A stretch of 64,000 nucleotides of DNA from positions 1 to 64,000 of the forward strand of contig CAJLTE010000007.1 of the NCBI GenBank assembly GCA_905209435.1, in the 5' to 3' direction. Under the pieces are notes generated by a model, which was not told the origin of the DNA, did no database searches, and worked only from the letters and a program-made list of their open reading frames with translations. Both the position numbers and the translations under genes were made by a program. The stretch comes from an uncultured Blautia sp. Lineage in GTDB: Bacteria > Bacillota_A > Clostridia > Lachnospirales > Lachnospiraceae. Shown piece by piece: positions 25,745 to 35,662 of the stretch (positions are counted from its first letter, which is position 1; each line of letters begins with the position of its first letter).

Positions 25745-28330
25745 AGACGGATCTGTCGGATCAAAGTTTCCTGCACCTCTTAATGGAGTCAGCGGTTTCT
25801 TTCCAAGAGGTCCTTTCAGTGCATCATCAGCTTTATATACGCCGCTGATAATACTGATCGGTGAACCGTTACAGTGTTCATATACCCATTTTGCATCCGC
25901 AACACATGTTCTGATACATCCATGTGATGCCGGATATCCAAGCTTATTATACTCTCCTGCCGGAAGATTAAATGCATTCTTCTGGCTGCTGGCTACAGAA
26001 TGAACAAAGATTCCACCCATACCGGCTCCGTCTACATGTGTTCCATACTGTCCCCAGGATGGTCCCATCAGAGGCTGCCATCTTAAACTCCTGCTCAATG
26101 TAAAATTACCATATGGCGTTGGCGTACCTGATAAACCTACTGATACACGGATTGTCTTTACTGGAATTGTTCTTGCTGCATCTGCATAGATTGTCATAAC
26201 TCCATTGACCTGCTCTACCTGTACATAATACGGACCTGTATATCTGCTTGTCAGATCTGTGATACGGTATCCATTCTTATCAAAATAGTACAGAATACCA
26301 TTAATTCTCATACTCTTGTTTCTTGCAAAACCATTTCCGGTTGGATCAATATATCTTACAAGATTCTTTGCATTACTTACAATTACCCAGCCTGTTGTGT
26401 ATTTACCATTTGAATCAAGATAGCCATTCACGCCATTCTTCTTCATAAACTGGTTCGTCTGGATTACATAATCCTTCAGATAATAGTAATTGCCATTGAA
26501 TTTTTTCCAGTTGCTCTTATACAGAGTTCCTTTGTAAGATGCAAGATACCAGTTATTTTTGTAGCGCACCAATGTGCTCTTATATACTTTACCTTTATGC
26601 TGTGTAGAAGAGGAAACTTCAAACAGATATTTCCTTCCATTGATTTCTGTTAAACCACTGGCAAGTTTTCCTGATGGTCTGAAATAATAACCTGAGGAAG
26701 TCCACTTATCTGTATAATGATTTCCCTTGGAATCAAAATACAGCCAGCCAAGGAATTTACCGCTGGTGCTCACCAGTTTCTGCCAGCCGTGTTTCTCGAC
26801 AATTCTTCCTGCTGAATTGCCAAAGTAATAATAGTGATCACATGCTTTTGCCCATCTTCTGGTCCACGTAGCTCTCTTACCATTTGCAGTGAAATAATAT
26901 CTGTAATTACCATACTTCACTATCTTGTCTCTGTAGATCGCACCATTACTGTCTGTACAGTAAATAGCACCATTTGCAGCCTTTTTCATTGTTGCTTTAA
27001 GAACATATCCCTTGGAATCCAGCAAATAAATGCCACTTCCCTTATTCGGGATAGATGTGGCAACTATACCTCGTTTATAATATTTACCAATATCTTTAGG
27101 GTCTCTTCCTTTTATGAAATAGAGCCAGCGTTCTCCCTTGGAGGTATCTGCACGAAGCCATCCATCATGAAACATCTTTCCAGGAATCCCTTCACTCTTC
27201 GGATTGAAATAGTAAAGGTTTGTTTCACCATTAGCTGTGATAGTAATCTCACCTGTTCGCGGTTTTCCGTCAGAATCCAGGCAATAATAATCTCCGTTGA
27301 TTTCAAAATATCCTGTATATGTACCTGCTTCTTTTGCTTCTTTTTCAAGCTCTTCAACTGTTTTCAGAGTACCATTCTCGTCATAATACTGAAACAGAGT
27401 TCCTGTCCATTTCCATGTGCTCTTCAACTGTTGGCCTACATTAGACGCATATGGAGTAATAGCCTCACCCTCACAGCCAGCATAGGCAACAGCTTCCTCA
27501 ACAGTTGTAAAATATGACTGATTTGCCTGTGCTTCAGTTTCTTCATCAGAAGTATCTGTGCCATCCGTCTCTGCAGCCGCTACTGTAGTATCCTGTTTCA
27601 CTTCAGCCTGGCCTGTTACAAGAATCCCATTTTCATCAAACAGATAATATCCTGTATGAAATTCTCCCTTATATTCTGTACTGATCTTTATGATACCATC
27701 TGCTGCAGTAAAAAATTCTGCCTCTTCAGCATCTGCTGAAGTCACATCTGTTGTATCTGTTACAGCTGCGTCTGCAATAGCAGACGTATCTGACATTCCA
27801 TCATCTGTACCATCTGCTGCATCTGTATCATTCAACACTGCTGCATCTGGTTCGCTCTGTGGCTCATCTGTAGTTTCATCGTTATCTACGTCATCCACAT
27901 TTTGATTGTTTTCATCTGTATTCTGATCCTTCACCGGCTTACGCAGCTTAAATCCGTTCTCTGTACTGATCCAGTCCTCCGCTTTCACTGCAACAGCACC
28001 TTCTGTATCTGCAGTATCTGTTGCAACTGTCGGAATCTGTTCCTGCTGTCTGTCAGACTCCCCGGCAGTTCCCGATGAAAAAGCATCATCTGCTTCATCC
28101 TGGAATGACATATCTGTATTCTCTTCTCCTGAAGAAAAAATATCCTCTTCAGAATCAGCAACTGTTTCCTGTTGTTCAGCTGCATCTTCTGCTTCGACTG
28201 TTTCTGTTGTCTGTGCTGTTACCTGCACAGCAGCTTCATCTGGTGAAGTAAATGCAGCAGCACCTGTTTCACTGACAGTTGCCATTGTCATAACAAGGCT
28301 CAGCGTAACCGCAATCAATCTTCTTTTCAC
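25739..28330 (-). CDS. Secreted L,D-transpeptidase (YkuD) with wall-binding repeats
   Basis: An 863-residue exported protein. GTG start with GGAGGAG just upstream; signal peptide (about residues 1-27); a low-complexity Asp/Thr/Ala/Glu-rich region to about residue 230; many 20-residue aromatic/Gly repeats of the choline-binding-like type (YYFD, GWLYFDSKGN, YYFRPSGKLASG patterns) from about 270 to 690; then a YkuD catalytic domain. The domain has GTPTPYGNF, FVHS near residue 778 and SHGCIRT with the catalytic Cys near 806. Such enzymes form 3-3 crosslinks or attach proteins in peptidoglycan. The repeats probably anchor it to wall polysaccharide. It is the last gene of the cdaA-side minus-strand run and ends within a dispersed repeat. 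Confidence 0.92.
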   Translation of the reverse strand: MKRRLIAVTLSLVMTMATVSETGAAAFTSPDEAAVQVTAQTTETVEAEDAAEQQETVADSEEDIFSSGEENTDMSFQDEADDAFSSGTAGESDRQQEQIPTVATDTADTEGAVAVKAEDWISTENGFKLRKPVKDQNTDENNQNVDDVDNDETTDEPQSEPDAAVLNDTDAADGTDDGMSDTSAIADAAVTDTTDVTSADAEEAEFFTAADGIIKISTEYKGEFHTGYYLFDENGILVTGQAEVKQDTTVAAAETDGTDTSDEETEAQANQSYFTTVEEAVAYAGCEGEAITPYASNVGQQLKSTWKWTGTLFQYYDENGTLKTVEELEKEAKEAGTYTGYFEINGDYYCLDSDGKPRTGEITITANGETNLYYFNPKSEGIPGKMFHDGWLRADTSKGERWLYFIKGRDPKDIGKYYKRGIVATSIPNKGSGIYLLDSKGYVLKATMKKAANGAIYCTDSNGAIYRDKIVKYGNYRYYFTANGKRATWTRRWAKACDHYYYFGNSAGRIVEKHGWQKLVSTSGKFLGWLYFDSKGNHYTDKWTSSGYYFRPSGKLASGLTEINGRKYLFEVSSSTQHKGKVYKSTLVRYKNNWYLASYKGTLYKSNWKKFNGNYYYLKDYVIQTNQFMKKNGVNGYLDSNGKYTTGWVIVSNAKNLVRYIDPTGNGFARNKSMRINGILYYFDKNGYRITDLTSRYTGPYYVQVEQVNGVMTIYADAARTIPVKTIRVSVGLSGTPTPYGNFTLSRSLRWQPLMGPSWGQYGTHVDGAGMGGIFVHSVASSQKNAFNLPAGEYNKLGYPASHGCIRTCVADAKWVYEHCNGSPISIISGVYKADDALKGPLGKKPLTPLRGAGNFDPTDPSV

Positions 28331-28412
28331 AATAATCTCCTCCTCTTTTATTCAGCATTTCTTTTGTATCGTTACTGTTCACTCAATGCGCAGCAGCTTT
28401 ACATTTCTGTGA

Positions 28413-28676
28413 CTATTCGCCAAGGCCACTGTTGATAGCCCCCACAAGATTATCCAGAGCTTCCTGTTCATCAGCACCTTCACACATAATTTCTATCTCG
28501 TCTCCACATTTCACACATGCTCCAAGTACACTGAGAACACTCTTTGCATTTGCCATTCCTCCATCATAGGAAAATGTTATCTGTGACTGGTATTTCATTG
28601 CCTCATTGCACAAAACCCCCGCAGGTCTCAGATGAAGACCTGTGGGATTCTTAACCATTACTTTCTTATTAACCAT
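28413..28676 (-). CDS. HPr-family phosphocarrier protein
   Basis: An 87-residue cytoplasmic protein with the HPr fold. The phosphorylatable His15 is present in PTGLHLRPAG, and Ser46 in NAKSVLSVLG keeps the site used by HPr kinase in Gram-positives. Enzyme I and PTS permeases are not in the window. It follows cdaR after 15 bases and precedes the L,D-transpeptidase, an unusual position for ptsH. It may be the general HPr or a regulatory Crh-like paralogue; the intact His15 argues against a pure Crh (where position 15 is Gln). Confidence 0.92.
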   Translation of the reverse strand: MVNKKVMVKNPTGLHLRPAGVLCNEAMKYQSQITFSYDGGMANAKSVLSVLGACVKCGDEIEIMCEGADEQEALDNLVGAINSGLGE

Positions 28677-28691
28677 TTTATCTGTTTCCTC

Positions 28692-30008
28692 TTATTCCTT
28701 GCTGTCGTCATCAGCAGCAGTTCCCGATGAGATCACAACTTCTGTAGTTACATCTTCTACTGTCTCATAACCATCTGGTAAAACAATCTTAACAGGAACT
28801 TCGTAATCTCCTTCCGCTTTGCCTTTGAGGTTGATAGATGCTTTAATATCCTTCTGCGCATCCAGTTCATCCATATCTTTCGTATCTGACTTGATGCGTA
28901 CCTCAATCTGAGCAGTTTCAAATGTCACCTGCAGATCATCCGGTTTATTCTTAACCTCAATGTTCTTTGTTGAAACATCAAACTCTCTGCTTCCAATAGG
29001 CAGGATACTTACTGATACCCATACATCCTCACTGGAATCACTGGTAAGCTTCACATTATCCGGCAAAAGATTATTAAGGCTGATCTTTTTCTCCACATCC
29101 TTGGACTCTCCGGAAATATCAATGCTGTCTGACGGTATCGTGATCACATTATTATTCTCAGCAAGAGTTTCGAGACCTTCTGTGCTTCCTGCGACACTGA
29201 TCGTATCAGGTACAGTCTTGACAGCGCCCACTTCATAGCCGTCTTTCGGAGTTCCCACATATTCCGCGGAAATCTTCACTCCCTGACGTATTTTCCAAAG
29301 TCTGGCTGTCACTACTACTTTCGCATTATTCTCTATTCTTAAGGAATTCATCTCTGAATCAGAAAGTGCTTCCTGATTCTTGTCAATAATCGTAAGATTT
29401 ACATCTTGTGTAAAGTCCTGTGTATTGCCATCGAGCTCGATCGTAGCGTTTACCTTATCTATTTTATTCACCAGCGTCTTAGGACCTGTAATCCTCACTT
29501 TCTCCGGATTAGCTGTCAGACTTCCTACTTCGTAATCCTTACCCGGCTTTGTATCTCCGCGGCTTACATTAACTACAAATTCCTGAGTTTCTTTTTCATC
29601 CAGATTCACGCTGAGATTCTGTGGGGTAACCTTAATATCATTGGCTGTTACACCCGGTACAGAACAGCTTACTGTAATCGGAACCATGACCGGATTTGTA
29701 TCCAGGCTTACTGCCTGCTGCAGATCAGCCACAGCAGAAATATCAGTAACCTTAATCCGGTCTCTGATCTTCTTTGATGCTGTAATAGCAATTTTAACAG
29801 AATCCTGATTCTGTTCAGGCATACACATCTTTCCGATCGTATCTGAGGATTCTACATATTCCTTGTTGATAAGTTCTACATTATTAATCGTATAATAATT
29901 AGTTCCTATCGGATTATCTATATTTACAACGATCAGCCATACCACAACAGCTACTGCAACAGACATGATCTTAAGAGGGATATTATCTGTTATTTTTCTC
30001 TTCTTCAT
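28692..30008 (-). CDS. cdaR: YbbR-domain protein, c-di-AMP cyclase regulator
   Basis: A 438-residue membrane-anchored protein: short basic N-terminus, one membrane helix (about residues 12-29), then an extracytoplasmic chain of YbbR repeats seen as recurring V-x-G-x-x-x-x-V patterns (for example VRITGPKTLVNKID and ISVAGSTEGLETLA) to about residue 415, and an acidic tail. In Firmicutes CdaR binds the diadenylate cyclase CdaA and modulates its activity. Its start overlaps the end of cdaA by 26 bp. The usual third member, glmM, does not follow here. Confidence 0.93.
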   Translation of the reverse strand: MKKRKITDNIPLKIMSVAVAVVVWLIVVNIDNPIGTNYYTINNVELINKEYVESSDTIGKMCMPEQNQDSVKIAITASKKIRDRIKVTDISAVADLQQAVSLDTNPVMVPITVSCSVPGVTANDIKVTPQNLSVNLDEKETQEFVVNVSRGDTKPGKDYEVGSLTANPEKVRITGPKTLVNKIDKVNATIELDGNTQDFTQDVNLTIIDKNQEALSDSEMNSLRIENNAKVVVTARLWKIRQGVKISAEYVGTPKDGYEVGAVKTVPDTISVAGSTEGLETLAENNNVITIPSDSIDISGESKDVEKKISLNNLLPDNVKLTSDSSEDVWVSVSILPIGSREFDVSTKNIEVKNKPDDLQVTFETAQIEVRIKSDTKDMDELDAQKDIKASINLKGKAEGDYEVPVKIVLPDGYETVEDVTTEVVISSGTAADDDSKE

Positions 30009-30873
30009 GCTTCACTCTTCCTTTCAGTAAATGACGAAGTTTGCTGTTGTCTACAACCTGTTTGTTCTGTGCTTTCACAAGAATCTCTCTGAGTTTGGCA
30101 CTGTTCAGTCCCCTGGTCAGCTTTCCTCCCTGGGCTACAGATACCTGCCCGGTCTCTTCTGATACAATGATCGTAACGGAATCTGTCTGCTCACTGATAC
30201 CCACACCAGCCCGGTGTCTCGTTCCCAGCTGTTTGCTCAGTTCCATATTATCCGATAAAGGAAGATAACATGTTGCAGCTACGATCCTGTTCTCTCTTAC
30301 GATCACAGCACCGTCATGAAGAGGTGTATTATGCTCAAATATATTGATCAGAAGCTGGCTTGTAAGGATTGCATCAAGGTTAATACCCGTTCTGATATAA
30401 TCTGTCAGAAGTTCATTCTGCTCGATTACGATCAGAGCGCCCGTCTTGACTTCCCCCATATCAAAGCACGCCTTGACCAGTTCGCTGATGGTTTTATCTG
30501 TAAATCTCTCCTTTACCTCTTTACCTGCATCAAAAGGTATCAGTGAAGCCATGATCTTCTTCTGGCCAAGCTGTTCCAGAACCTTTCGAAGCTCAGGCTG
30601 GAAGATAACGATCACGCCTACGATCAGTGTACTTGCCAGGTTTGAAAAGATCCAAAGGATCGTATTCATCCGGAAAATGTACGCTACAAGAATAAAGAGG
30701 AGAACAACCAGTATACCCTTAAGCAATGTATACGCATGAGTATATTTAATCCATACCATAAACTGGTATACAAAAAATGCGATCAGTGCAATCTGTATAA
30801 TATCGATAATACCAATTTTAGGAAATGCCATTCTTGACAGTATCTCTATCAGATTTCCTGAAATGTTCTGCAT
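29983..30873 (-). CDS. cdaA: Diadenylate cyclase
   Basis: Membrane-bound enzyme that makes cyclic di-AMP from two ATP. Three N-terminal membrane helices (to about residue 95) precede a DAC domain with the catalytic HDGAVIV motif near residue 187 and the ATP-binding GTRHRAG motif near 220. The 296-residue length is typical of CdaA/YbbP. It is coupled to cdaR by overlap. Cyclic di-AMP controls potassium and osmolyte uptake and wall homeostasis, consistent with neighbouring wall genes. Confidence 0.96.
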   Translation of the reverse strand: MQNISGNLIEILSRMAFPKIGIIDIIQIALIAFFVYQFMVWIKYTHAYTLLKGILVVLLFILVAYIFRMNTILWIFSNLASTLIVGVIVIFQPELRKVLEQLGQKKIMASLIPFDAGKEVKERFTDKTISELVKACFDMGEVKTGALIVIEQNELLTDYIRTGINLDAILTSQLLINIFEHNTPLHDGAVIVRENRIVAATCYLPLSDNMELSKQLGTRHRAGVGISEQTDSVTIIVSEETGQVSVAQGGKLTRGLNSAKLREILVKAQNKQVVDNSKLRHLLKGRVKHEEEKNNR

Positions 30874-30921
30874 ACAGTTCTCCTTTCTTTATTAATATCC
30901 GCCCCGCCTGATTCGTTCTGA

Positions 30922-32019
30922 TTATAAATTCTTTAATGATTCTTCCAGTTTCTTTTCAAAATCAACATTGTCAATTTCTTTATTTCTCTCTACCGGAGCT
31001 GCATCTTCCTGCAGTTGTATTGTATTCTCATCACCGTGGAAAATAGGGTTTGCATAAGAAACAACATTATCCTGCATCTGTTTCTCGTCTCTTGCCGGCT
31101 CCCCGTTGATCTTCTTGATACTTCTCTCAGAAGTAGCAACTGTTGCCTTCGGAACCGCTTTTACATAATAATAATACTCGTCATCTTCATATTCCAGCCT
31201 CTCTGTCCGGGTATAATCCCCTCCGAATACAAAGAATTCCAATACCAGACCAATTACAACAGAAATCAACGTATAAATAATCAGTGCTACTACATCTATA
31301 TCCAGGCCAAAATAGAATCCACCCGCCAGAATCACAAGTACATATACGACTCCGCCTGCGATAATAGCAATTCTCCATGCATAGTCAAAAGAACGGGTAC
31401 GGATAAGATTTACCAAAAGAACTACTACGATAAAAGCAATCACTGTAATCCACATTCCCCAGTTTTGAACAATTCCATCAGCCAGATGTTTCAGCTTATC
31501 AGCCATCGCAACATCTGTATTCTCCAGATATTTACTCTGTACACGAATGAAACGGATAAAATAATAAACCATTACACCACATCCTGCCGGAAGTGCAGAA
31601 GATGCATTACACAAAAGCCCACTTCCGATAGGAAGAAGTGTCGGAACACTAAATCCAAAAGAAAGCGGAGTAAATACCAGAACAAGGTTATTACCTGCAC
31701 TGAATCTCAGGAATAAGATCGTCATAAACAGAATCAGCACCAGCATAAATCCGGCAACTTCTATTCCCACTGCATAGCTGTGCGCGATCATCAATACAAA
31801 TCCAACAAAAATCATTACACTTGACGGTAAAATAGAACAGATCAAAGCAAGGATCAGCACAATAAATATATTATTAAGCTGTGTCATATATCCCATATTT
31901 GCATTAATCCATTCAAAGTAAACTAACGCCAGTATAAATCGTAAAACAGGCAGGATATAAACCTCATACTGACTGTATAAGTTCTTAATTTTCTGTTTTA
32001 ATTCAAGTAATGCTGTCAT
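30922..32019 (-). CDS. Unrecognised polytopic membrane protein
   Basis: A 365-residue protein that I cannot assign to a family. It has about eight or nine hydrophobic segments between residues 15 and 270 and then a charged cytosolic tail of about 95 residues with a DDEYYYYVKAVPK stretch, several Ser/Lys and Glu/Asp clusters, and a short Leu-rich end (EKKLEESLKNL). It overlaps the smaller membrane protein gene upstream by four bases and precedes cdaA by 48 bp. Transport or envelope assembly is possible, but nothing in the sequence proves it. Confidence 0.8.
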   Translation of the reverse strand: MTALLELKQKIKNLYSQYEVYILPVLRFILALVYFEWINANMGYMTQLNNIFIVLILALICSILPSSVMIFVGFVLMIAHSYAVGIEVAGFMLVLILFMTILFLRFSAGNNLVLVFTPLSFGFSVPTLLPIGSGLLCNASSALPAGCGVMVYYFIRFIRVQSKYLENTDVAMADKLKHLADGIVQNWGMWITVIAFIVVVLLVNLIRTRSFDYAWRIAIIAGGVVYVLVILAGGFYFGLDIDVVALIIYTLISVVIGLVLEFFVFGGDYTRTERLEYEDDEYYYYVKAVPKATVATSERSIKKINGEPARDEKQMQDNVVSYANPIFHGDENTIQLQEDAAPVERNKEIDNVDFEKKLEESLKNL

Positions 32020-32450
32020 TTTCTATATCCTCCTGAAACTCCTCTGATTGAGGATTTTTTCTCTTCACGGCTGTATATTTTATTTAACTGTGTAAGTTCT
32101 TCGTAATAGCTCTTGACACTCTTCTTTGCCTTCCGGTATTTCACAGTATATTGAATATACGTCAGAACGGAAAATAATACCAGAACTGCCACATAGCCCA
32201 AAATCGCTTCCACTCCCAGCGAAACAAGGTTCATCTTATGAATATTATCTATCAGATATTCACCAAAATATGCTGCTATTCCGGCCAATACAAGGCAATA
32301 GCCGATCGTGACAAGGAAGAAATTCTTGATCATGGCAAGTCCGATATAATCACTTCTGTAATACTTGCTGACCGGAAGATATTTCTTTCCTTCACCCTGT
32401 TCATACATGGCAAGTTTGTTCATGATTTTTATCTTCTCTTCATTTAACAT
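32016..32450 (-). CDS. Small unrecognised membrane protein
   Basis: A 144-residue protein with two predicted membrane helices (about residues 35-60 and 78-102) between a basic N-terminal region and a basic, Ser/Lys-rich C-terminal region (KYRKAKKSVKSYYEEL). The ATG at 32450 is followed by ordinary coding sequence. Its stop overlaps the start of the larger membrane protein (ATGA), so the two probably form a complex or share a role. No family recognised. Confidence 0.75.
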   Translation of the reverse strand: MLNEEKIKIMNKLAMYEQGEGKKYLPVSKYYRSDYIGLAMIKNFFLVTIGYCLVLAGIAAYFGEYLIDNIHKMNLVSLGVEAILGYVAVLVLFSVLTYIQYTVKYRKAKKSVKSYYEELTQLNKIYSREEKKSSIRGVSGGYRK

Positions 32451-32547
32451 AAATAACTCCTTACTGCATGCTTTCGTTTTCCCTTTTTATCTATAATCAT
32501 ACAGATTAATTGTAACATATATCATTATTTATGAAAAGTGTTTTTTC

Positions 32548-33252
32548 TCATGTCCTTCCTATGCAGACTGTAAGAAAATAAACATTTTCCGCCCCTTTTT
32601 TCTTGAGGCAGGAAGCCATGGCATCTATGGTGCTTCCGGTTGTATAAACATCATCTATTACCAGAATATCCTTCCCTCTGACATCTCCTGTCACACAAAA
32701 TGCCTTCTCCAGATTCTTTCTTCTCTGCAGAGCATTCAGTTTCTTCTGGGATTTCGTTTTTATATTCTTCTGTACAAGTCCCATATCAGCAGGGATACCA
32801 GTATATCGACTGATACGCTCTGCCAGATATGCAGCCTGATTAAACCCTCTCATACGTTCTTTAGATCTGTGCACGGGCACCGGTACGATCAGGTCTGGCT
32901 TCCATTCCCGCAATTCCATCTTTGCATATCTGTACATTGCCTTTGCATAAAAATCTCCATATTCTCTGCAGCCATAATATTTATAACGGGTAACAGATCT
33001 TCTCATACTGCTGTCATAAACAAAAATACCTCGCCCCTGTTCAAACATATGCTTCCGTTTCTGACAATCTCTGCAGAACTCACCTTTTTCTACAGGTTTT
33101 CCGCATTTAAAGCATCTGGGATGCCCTATAGGATGAAGCATTGTCTCACATTGAGGACAGATCATTCTTTTCTGATCTTTCAGAATTTTCTGACAGACCG
33201 GGCAACGTCTTGGATAAAAAATATCAGACATCTTTTCCAGAAAACGTTTCAT
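32548..33252 (-). CDS. comF: ComF-family protein (phosphoribosyltransferase fold)
   Basis: A 234-residue cytoplasmic protein. The N-terminus has four Cys pairs (CPVC, CPQC, CFKC, CRDC, within residues 17-65) of a zinc ribbon, and the C-terminus has the PRPP-binding loop VIDDVYTTGSTID. ComF is part of the DNA-uptake machinery in Bacillus, working with the ComFA helicase on the inner face of the membrane. It lies 52 bp after recD2. The comEC gene occurs at 53-55 kb, so some competence parts are retained. Confidence 0.92.
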   Translation of the reverse strand: MKRFLEKMSDIFYPRRCPVCQKILKDQKRMICPQCETMLHPIGHPRCFKCGKPVEKGEFCRDCQKRKHMFEQGRGIFVYDSSMRRSVTRYKYYGCREYGDFYAKAMYRYAKMELREWKPDLIVPVPVHRSKERMRGFNQAAYLAERISRYTGIPADMGLVQKNIKTKSQKKLNALQRRKNLEKAFCVTGDVRGKDILVIDDVYTTGSTIDAMASCLKKKGAENVYFLTVCIGRT

Positions 33253-33304
33253 TTCTGCTCACCTTTCATTATTCTACGCTCTGTTCTGCCATCCTCTGTA
33301 TTTC

Positions 33305-35602
33305 TTATCTTCTTTTTATCTCCGGTATTTCAGTCCTTATATATCTGTGATCAGCCCCGCTGTTCTCCATAGCATCATTCAGTTCAATAATACGTTCATC
33401 CAGAGCACTGTAGCGTTTCTGCTGTTTCTCGTTGCGGATCATCTCTGCAAAAGTTTCCTCATTTCCCACAACAGTTACGCACTTTCTCGCTCTTGTAACT
33501 GCTGTATAAAGTAAATTTCTGTTCAGGAGCATATGCGGACCTGTCAGCAGCGGAAGTATCACTGCCGGATACTCAGATCCCTGAGATTTATGAATCGTAA
33601 TAGCATAGGCCAGTTCCAGTTCCTCCAGCTGCTTAAACGAATAAATGGCGAAGCGTCCATCTTCAAATTCCACCTCTGCAGTCTCAGCAAACTCATTAAT
33701 TTCTTTAAGGATTCCGGTATCTCCGTTAAATACACCGACTCCCTTCTCGATCACAATCCCATATCTTCCGCGAATTTCCCATTCCATTTGATAATTGTTC
33801 CTGATCTGCATGACCTTATCTCCTGTACGGAACAACCGGTCTCCAATCGCTTTCTCCGGTTTTCCGCTTTCAGGCGGATTCAGGTATCTCTGAAGGATCT
33901 GGTTAAGGCGTTCCACGCCCAGAAGCCCTTTTCTCATAGGGGTCAACACCTGTATCTCAAAAGGTTTCGCATCCACATAACGGGGCAGTTTCTCCTGGAT
34001 CAGTGCGATCACCACTCTGATAATGATGTCCGCATCATATCTCTTCAGAAAAAAGAAATCACGACTCTTGTTATTAATCTGTACCTGCTCACCTCTGTTG
34101 ATTTTATGTGCATTCACAACAATATCGCTCTCAGAAGCCTGACGGAAAATCTTTGTCAGCTCTACTACAGGGAAACAGCCACTGTGAATAATATCTCTCA
34201 GGACATTTCCAGGTCCCACACTGGGCAGCTGATTCTCATCGCCTACCAGAATCAGTCTGGTCCCGGCTGTAACAGCCAGAAGAAGAGAATGCATCAGATG
34301 GATGTCTACCATAGACATCTCATCAATAATGATCACGTCTGTCTCCAGCGGATTCTGCGCATTTCTCTCAAATTTTGCAGAATGTCCGTCTCTCTCCTCC
34401 TCAGGCATTCCGTTCAGTTCAAGAAGCCGATGGATAGTCTGTGCTTCATATCCTGTTGTTTCTGTCATTCTCTTTGCTGCACGTCCGGTAGGTGCAGCCA
34501 GGCGAAGTTCTGCGCCCTCACCTTCAAAAAAACGTATAATAGCATTAATGGTAGTTGTCTTACCTGTACCCGGTCCACCTGTCAGGATAAACAAACCATG
34601 ACTGGCAGCCTCAGTCACTGCTTTCTTCTGCATTTCATCCAGAACCGTTCCTGTTTCTTTCTCAATCATGGCAATTCTGCGCTGGACAAGCTGTTCATCC
34701 TCGGGGCACAAAATATTCAGTTCATTAAGCATACGGGCAGTATTCAGTTCCAGATAATAATACTGTGCCGGATAAACAATGGTCTCGCCATTCTTCTCCT
34801 TCAGAACCAGCTTCCTGTCAATGACCATATCCATAAGGTGCTTCTCCATATAGGATTCATCCACCCCCAGAAGTCTGGTACATCTTGTAAATAACTGCTC
34901 TTTTGGGAGATATGTATGTCCCTCTCCCGAAGCCTGCAGGAGAGTATACAACATACCGCTTCGAATTCTGTAATCGGAATCTGCGTGAATTCCTATCCTT
35001 GCTGCGATCTCATCCGCAATCTTAAAACCTACACCGGAGATGTCCTCTGCAAGTCTGTACGGATTTTCCTGCAGGATCGTATAAACAGATTCCCTATATT
35101 TCTGATAGATCTTCGCTCCAAGATTCAGTGAAATACCATATTTCTGCAGAAAAATCATTGCACGCCGCATATCCGCCTTCTCAGTCACCTGCGCAGCGAT
35201 CTCTCTTGCCTTTTTTTCACTGATTCCCTTGACCTCTGCAAGCCGTTCCGGTTCCTCCTCCACAATCCGCAAAGTATCATCTCCGAATCTGCGCACGATT
35301 CTGGCAGCCAGAGCAGCACCGATTCCTTTAATGGCACCGGATCCCAGATATCGTTCCATGGCATAGGTATCTTCCGGCATCTTTTCCACAAAAGAGCTGA
35401 TCTGAAACTGCTTCCCATATACCGGATGATGGGTATATATACCTGTTGCCTCAATAGACGCCCCCTGTGTAATAGACGGAAAACTTCCGACGCAGGTCAA
35501 TTCTTCCTCTTCCTTTGTATCCTTTAATACCATAACTGTATATCCATTATCTTCATTTCTGAAAATAACATGGTCTATGTATCCTGTAACAGTCTCGCTC
35601 AT
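33305..35602 (-). CDS. recD2: ATP-dependent RecD2 DNA helicase
   Basis: A 765-residue superfamily 1B helicase acting 5' to 3' on single-strand-tailed DNA in repair, without RecBC. N-terminal OB-like and helix-hairpin-helix regions (about residues 1-320, with GIGAALAARIVRRFG) precede the motor: Walker A GGPGTGKTTT near residue 342, APTGRAAKRM, IIDEMSMVD, GDENQLPSVGPGN and the C-terminal YAITIHKSQGSEY motif. Full length for the RecD2 class. ATG at 35602 follows AGGAGG. It reads from just beyond the mreB terminator. Confidence 0.96.
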   Translation of the reverse strand: MSETVTGYIDHVIFRNEDNGYTVMVLKDTKEEEELTCVGSFPSITQGASIEATGIYTHHPVYGKQFQISSFVEKMPEDTYAMERYLGSGAIKGIGAALAARIVRRFGDDTLRIVEEEPERLAEVKGISEKKAREIAAQVTEKADMRRAMIFLQKYGISLNLGAKIYQKYRESVYTILQENPYRLAEDISGVGFKIADEIAARIGIHADSDYRIRSGMLYTLLQASGEGHTYLPKEQLFTRCTRLLGVDESYMEKHLMDMVIDRKLVLKEKNGETIVYPAQYYYLELNTARMLNELNILCPEDEQLVQRRIAMIEKETGTVLDEMQKKAVTEAASHGLFILTGGPGTGKTTTINAIIRFFEGEGAELRLAAPTGRAAKRMTETTGYEAQTIHRLLELNGMPEEERDGHSAKFERNAQNPLETDVIIIDEMSMVDIHLMHSLLLAVTAGTRLILVGDENQLPSVGPGNVLRDIIHSGCFPVVELTKIFRQASESDIVVNAHKINRGEQVQINNKSRDFFFLKRYDADIIIRVVIALIQEKLPRYVDAKPFEIQVLTPMRKGLLGVERLNQILQRYLNPPESGKPEKAIGDRLFRTGDKVMQIRNNYQMEWEIRGRYGIVIEKGVGVFNGDTGILKEINEFAETAEVEFEDGRFAIYSFKQLEELELAYAITIHKSQGSEYPAVILPLLTGPHMLLNRNLLYTAVTRARKCVTVVGNEETFAEMIRNEKQQKRYSALDERIIELNDAMENSGADHRYIRTEIPEIKRR

Positions 35603-35633
35603 GTATTCCTCCTGGTTTTCTTAACAACACAAA

Positions 35634-35656
35634 AAGGCACTGCGTATGCAGTACCT
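35634..35656 (-). terminator. Rho-independent terminator after mreB
   Basis: On the minus strand an 8-bp stem GGTACTGC/GCAGTGCC (one G-T pair) with an ATAC loop is followed by TTTTT. It begins seven bases after the mreB stop codon and separates mreB from recD2. Confidence 0.8.
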
Positions 35657-35662
35657 CCTGCT

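Noticed and set aside
26834..27517. 227-residue plus-strand reading frame inside the L,D-transpeptidase gene
   Set aside because: It lies opposite repeat-coding sequence, is Cys/Ser/Ile-rich without a domain, and has no ribosome binding site.
33533..34894. 453-residue plus-strand reading frame opposite recD2
   Set aside because: It lies on the opposite strand of a fully conserved helicase and shows no domain or codon signal of its own.
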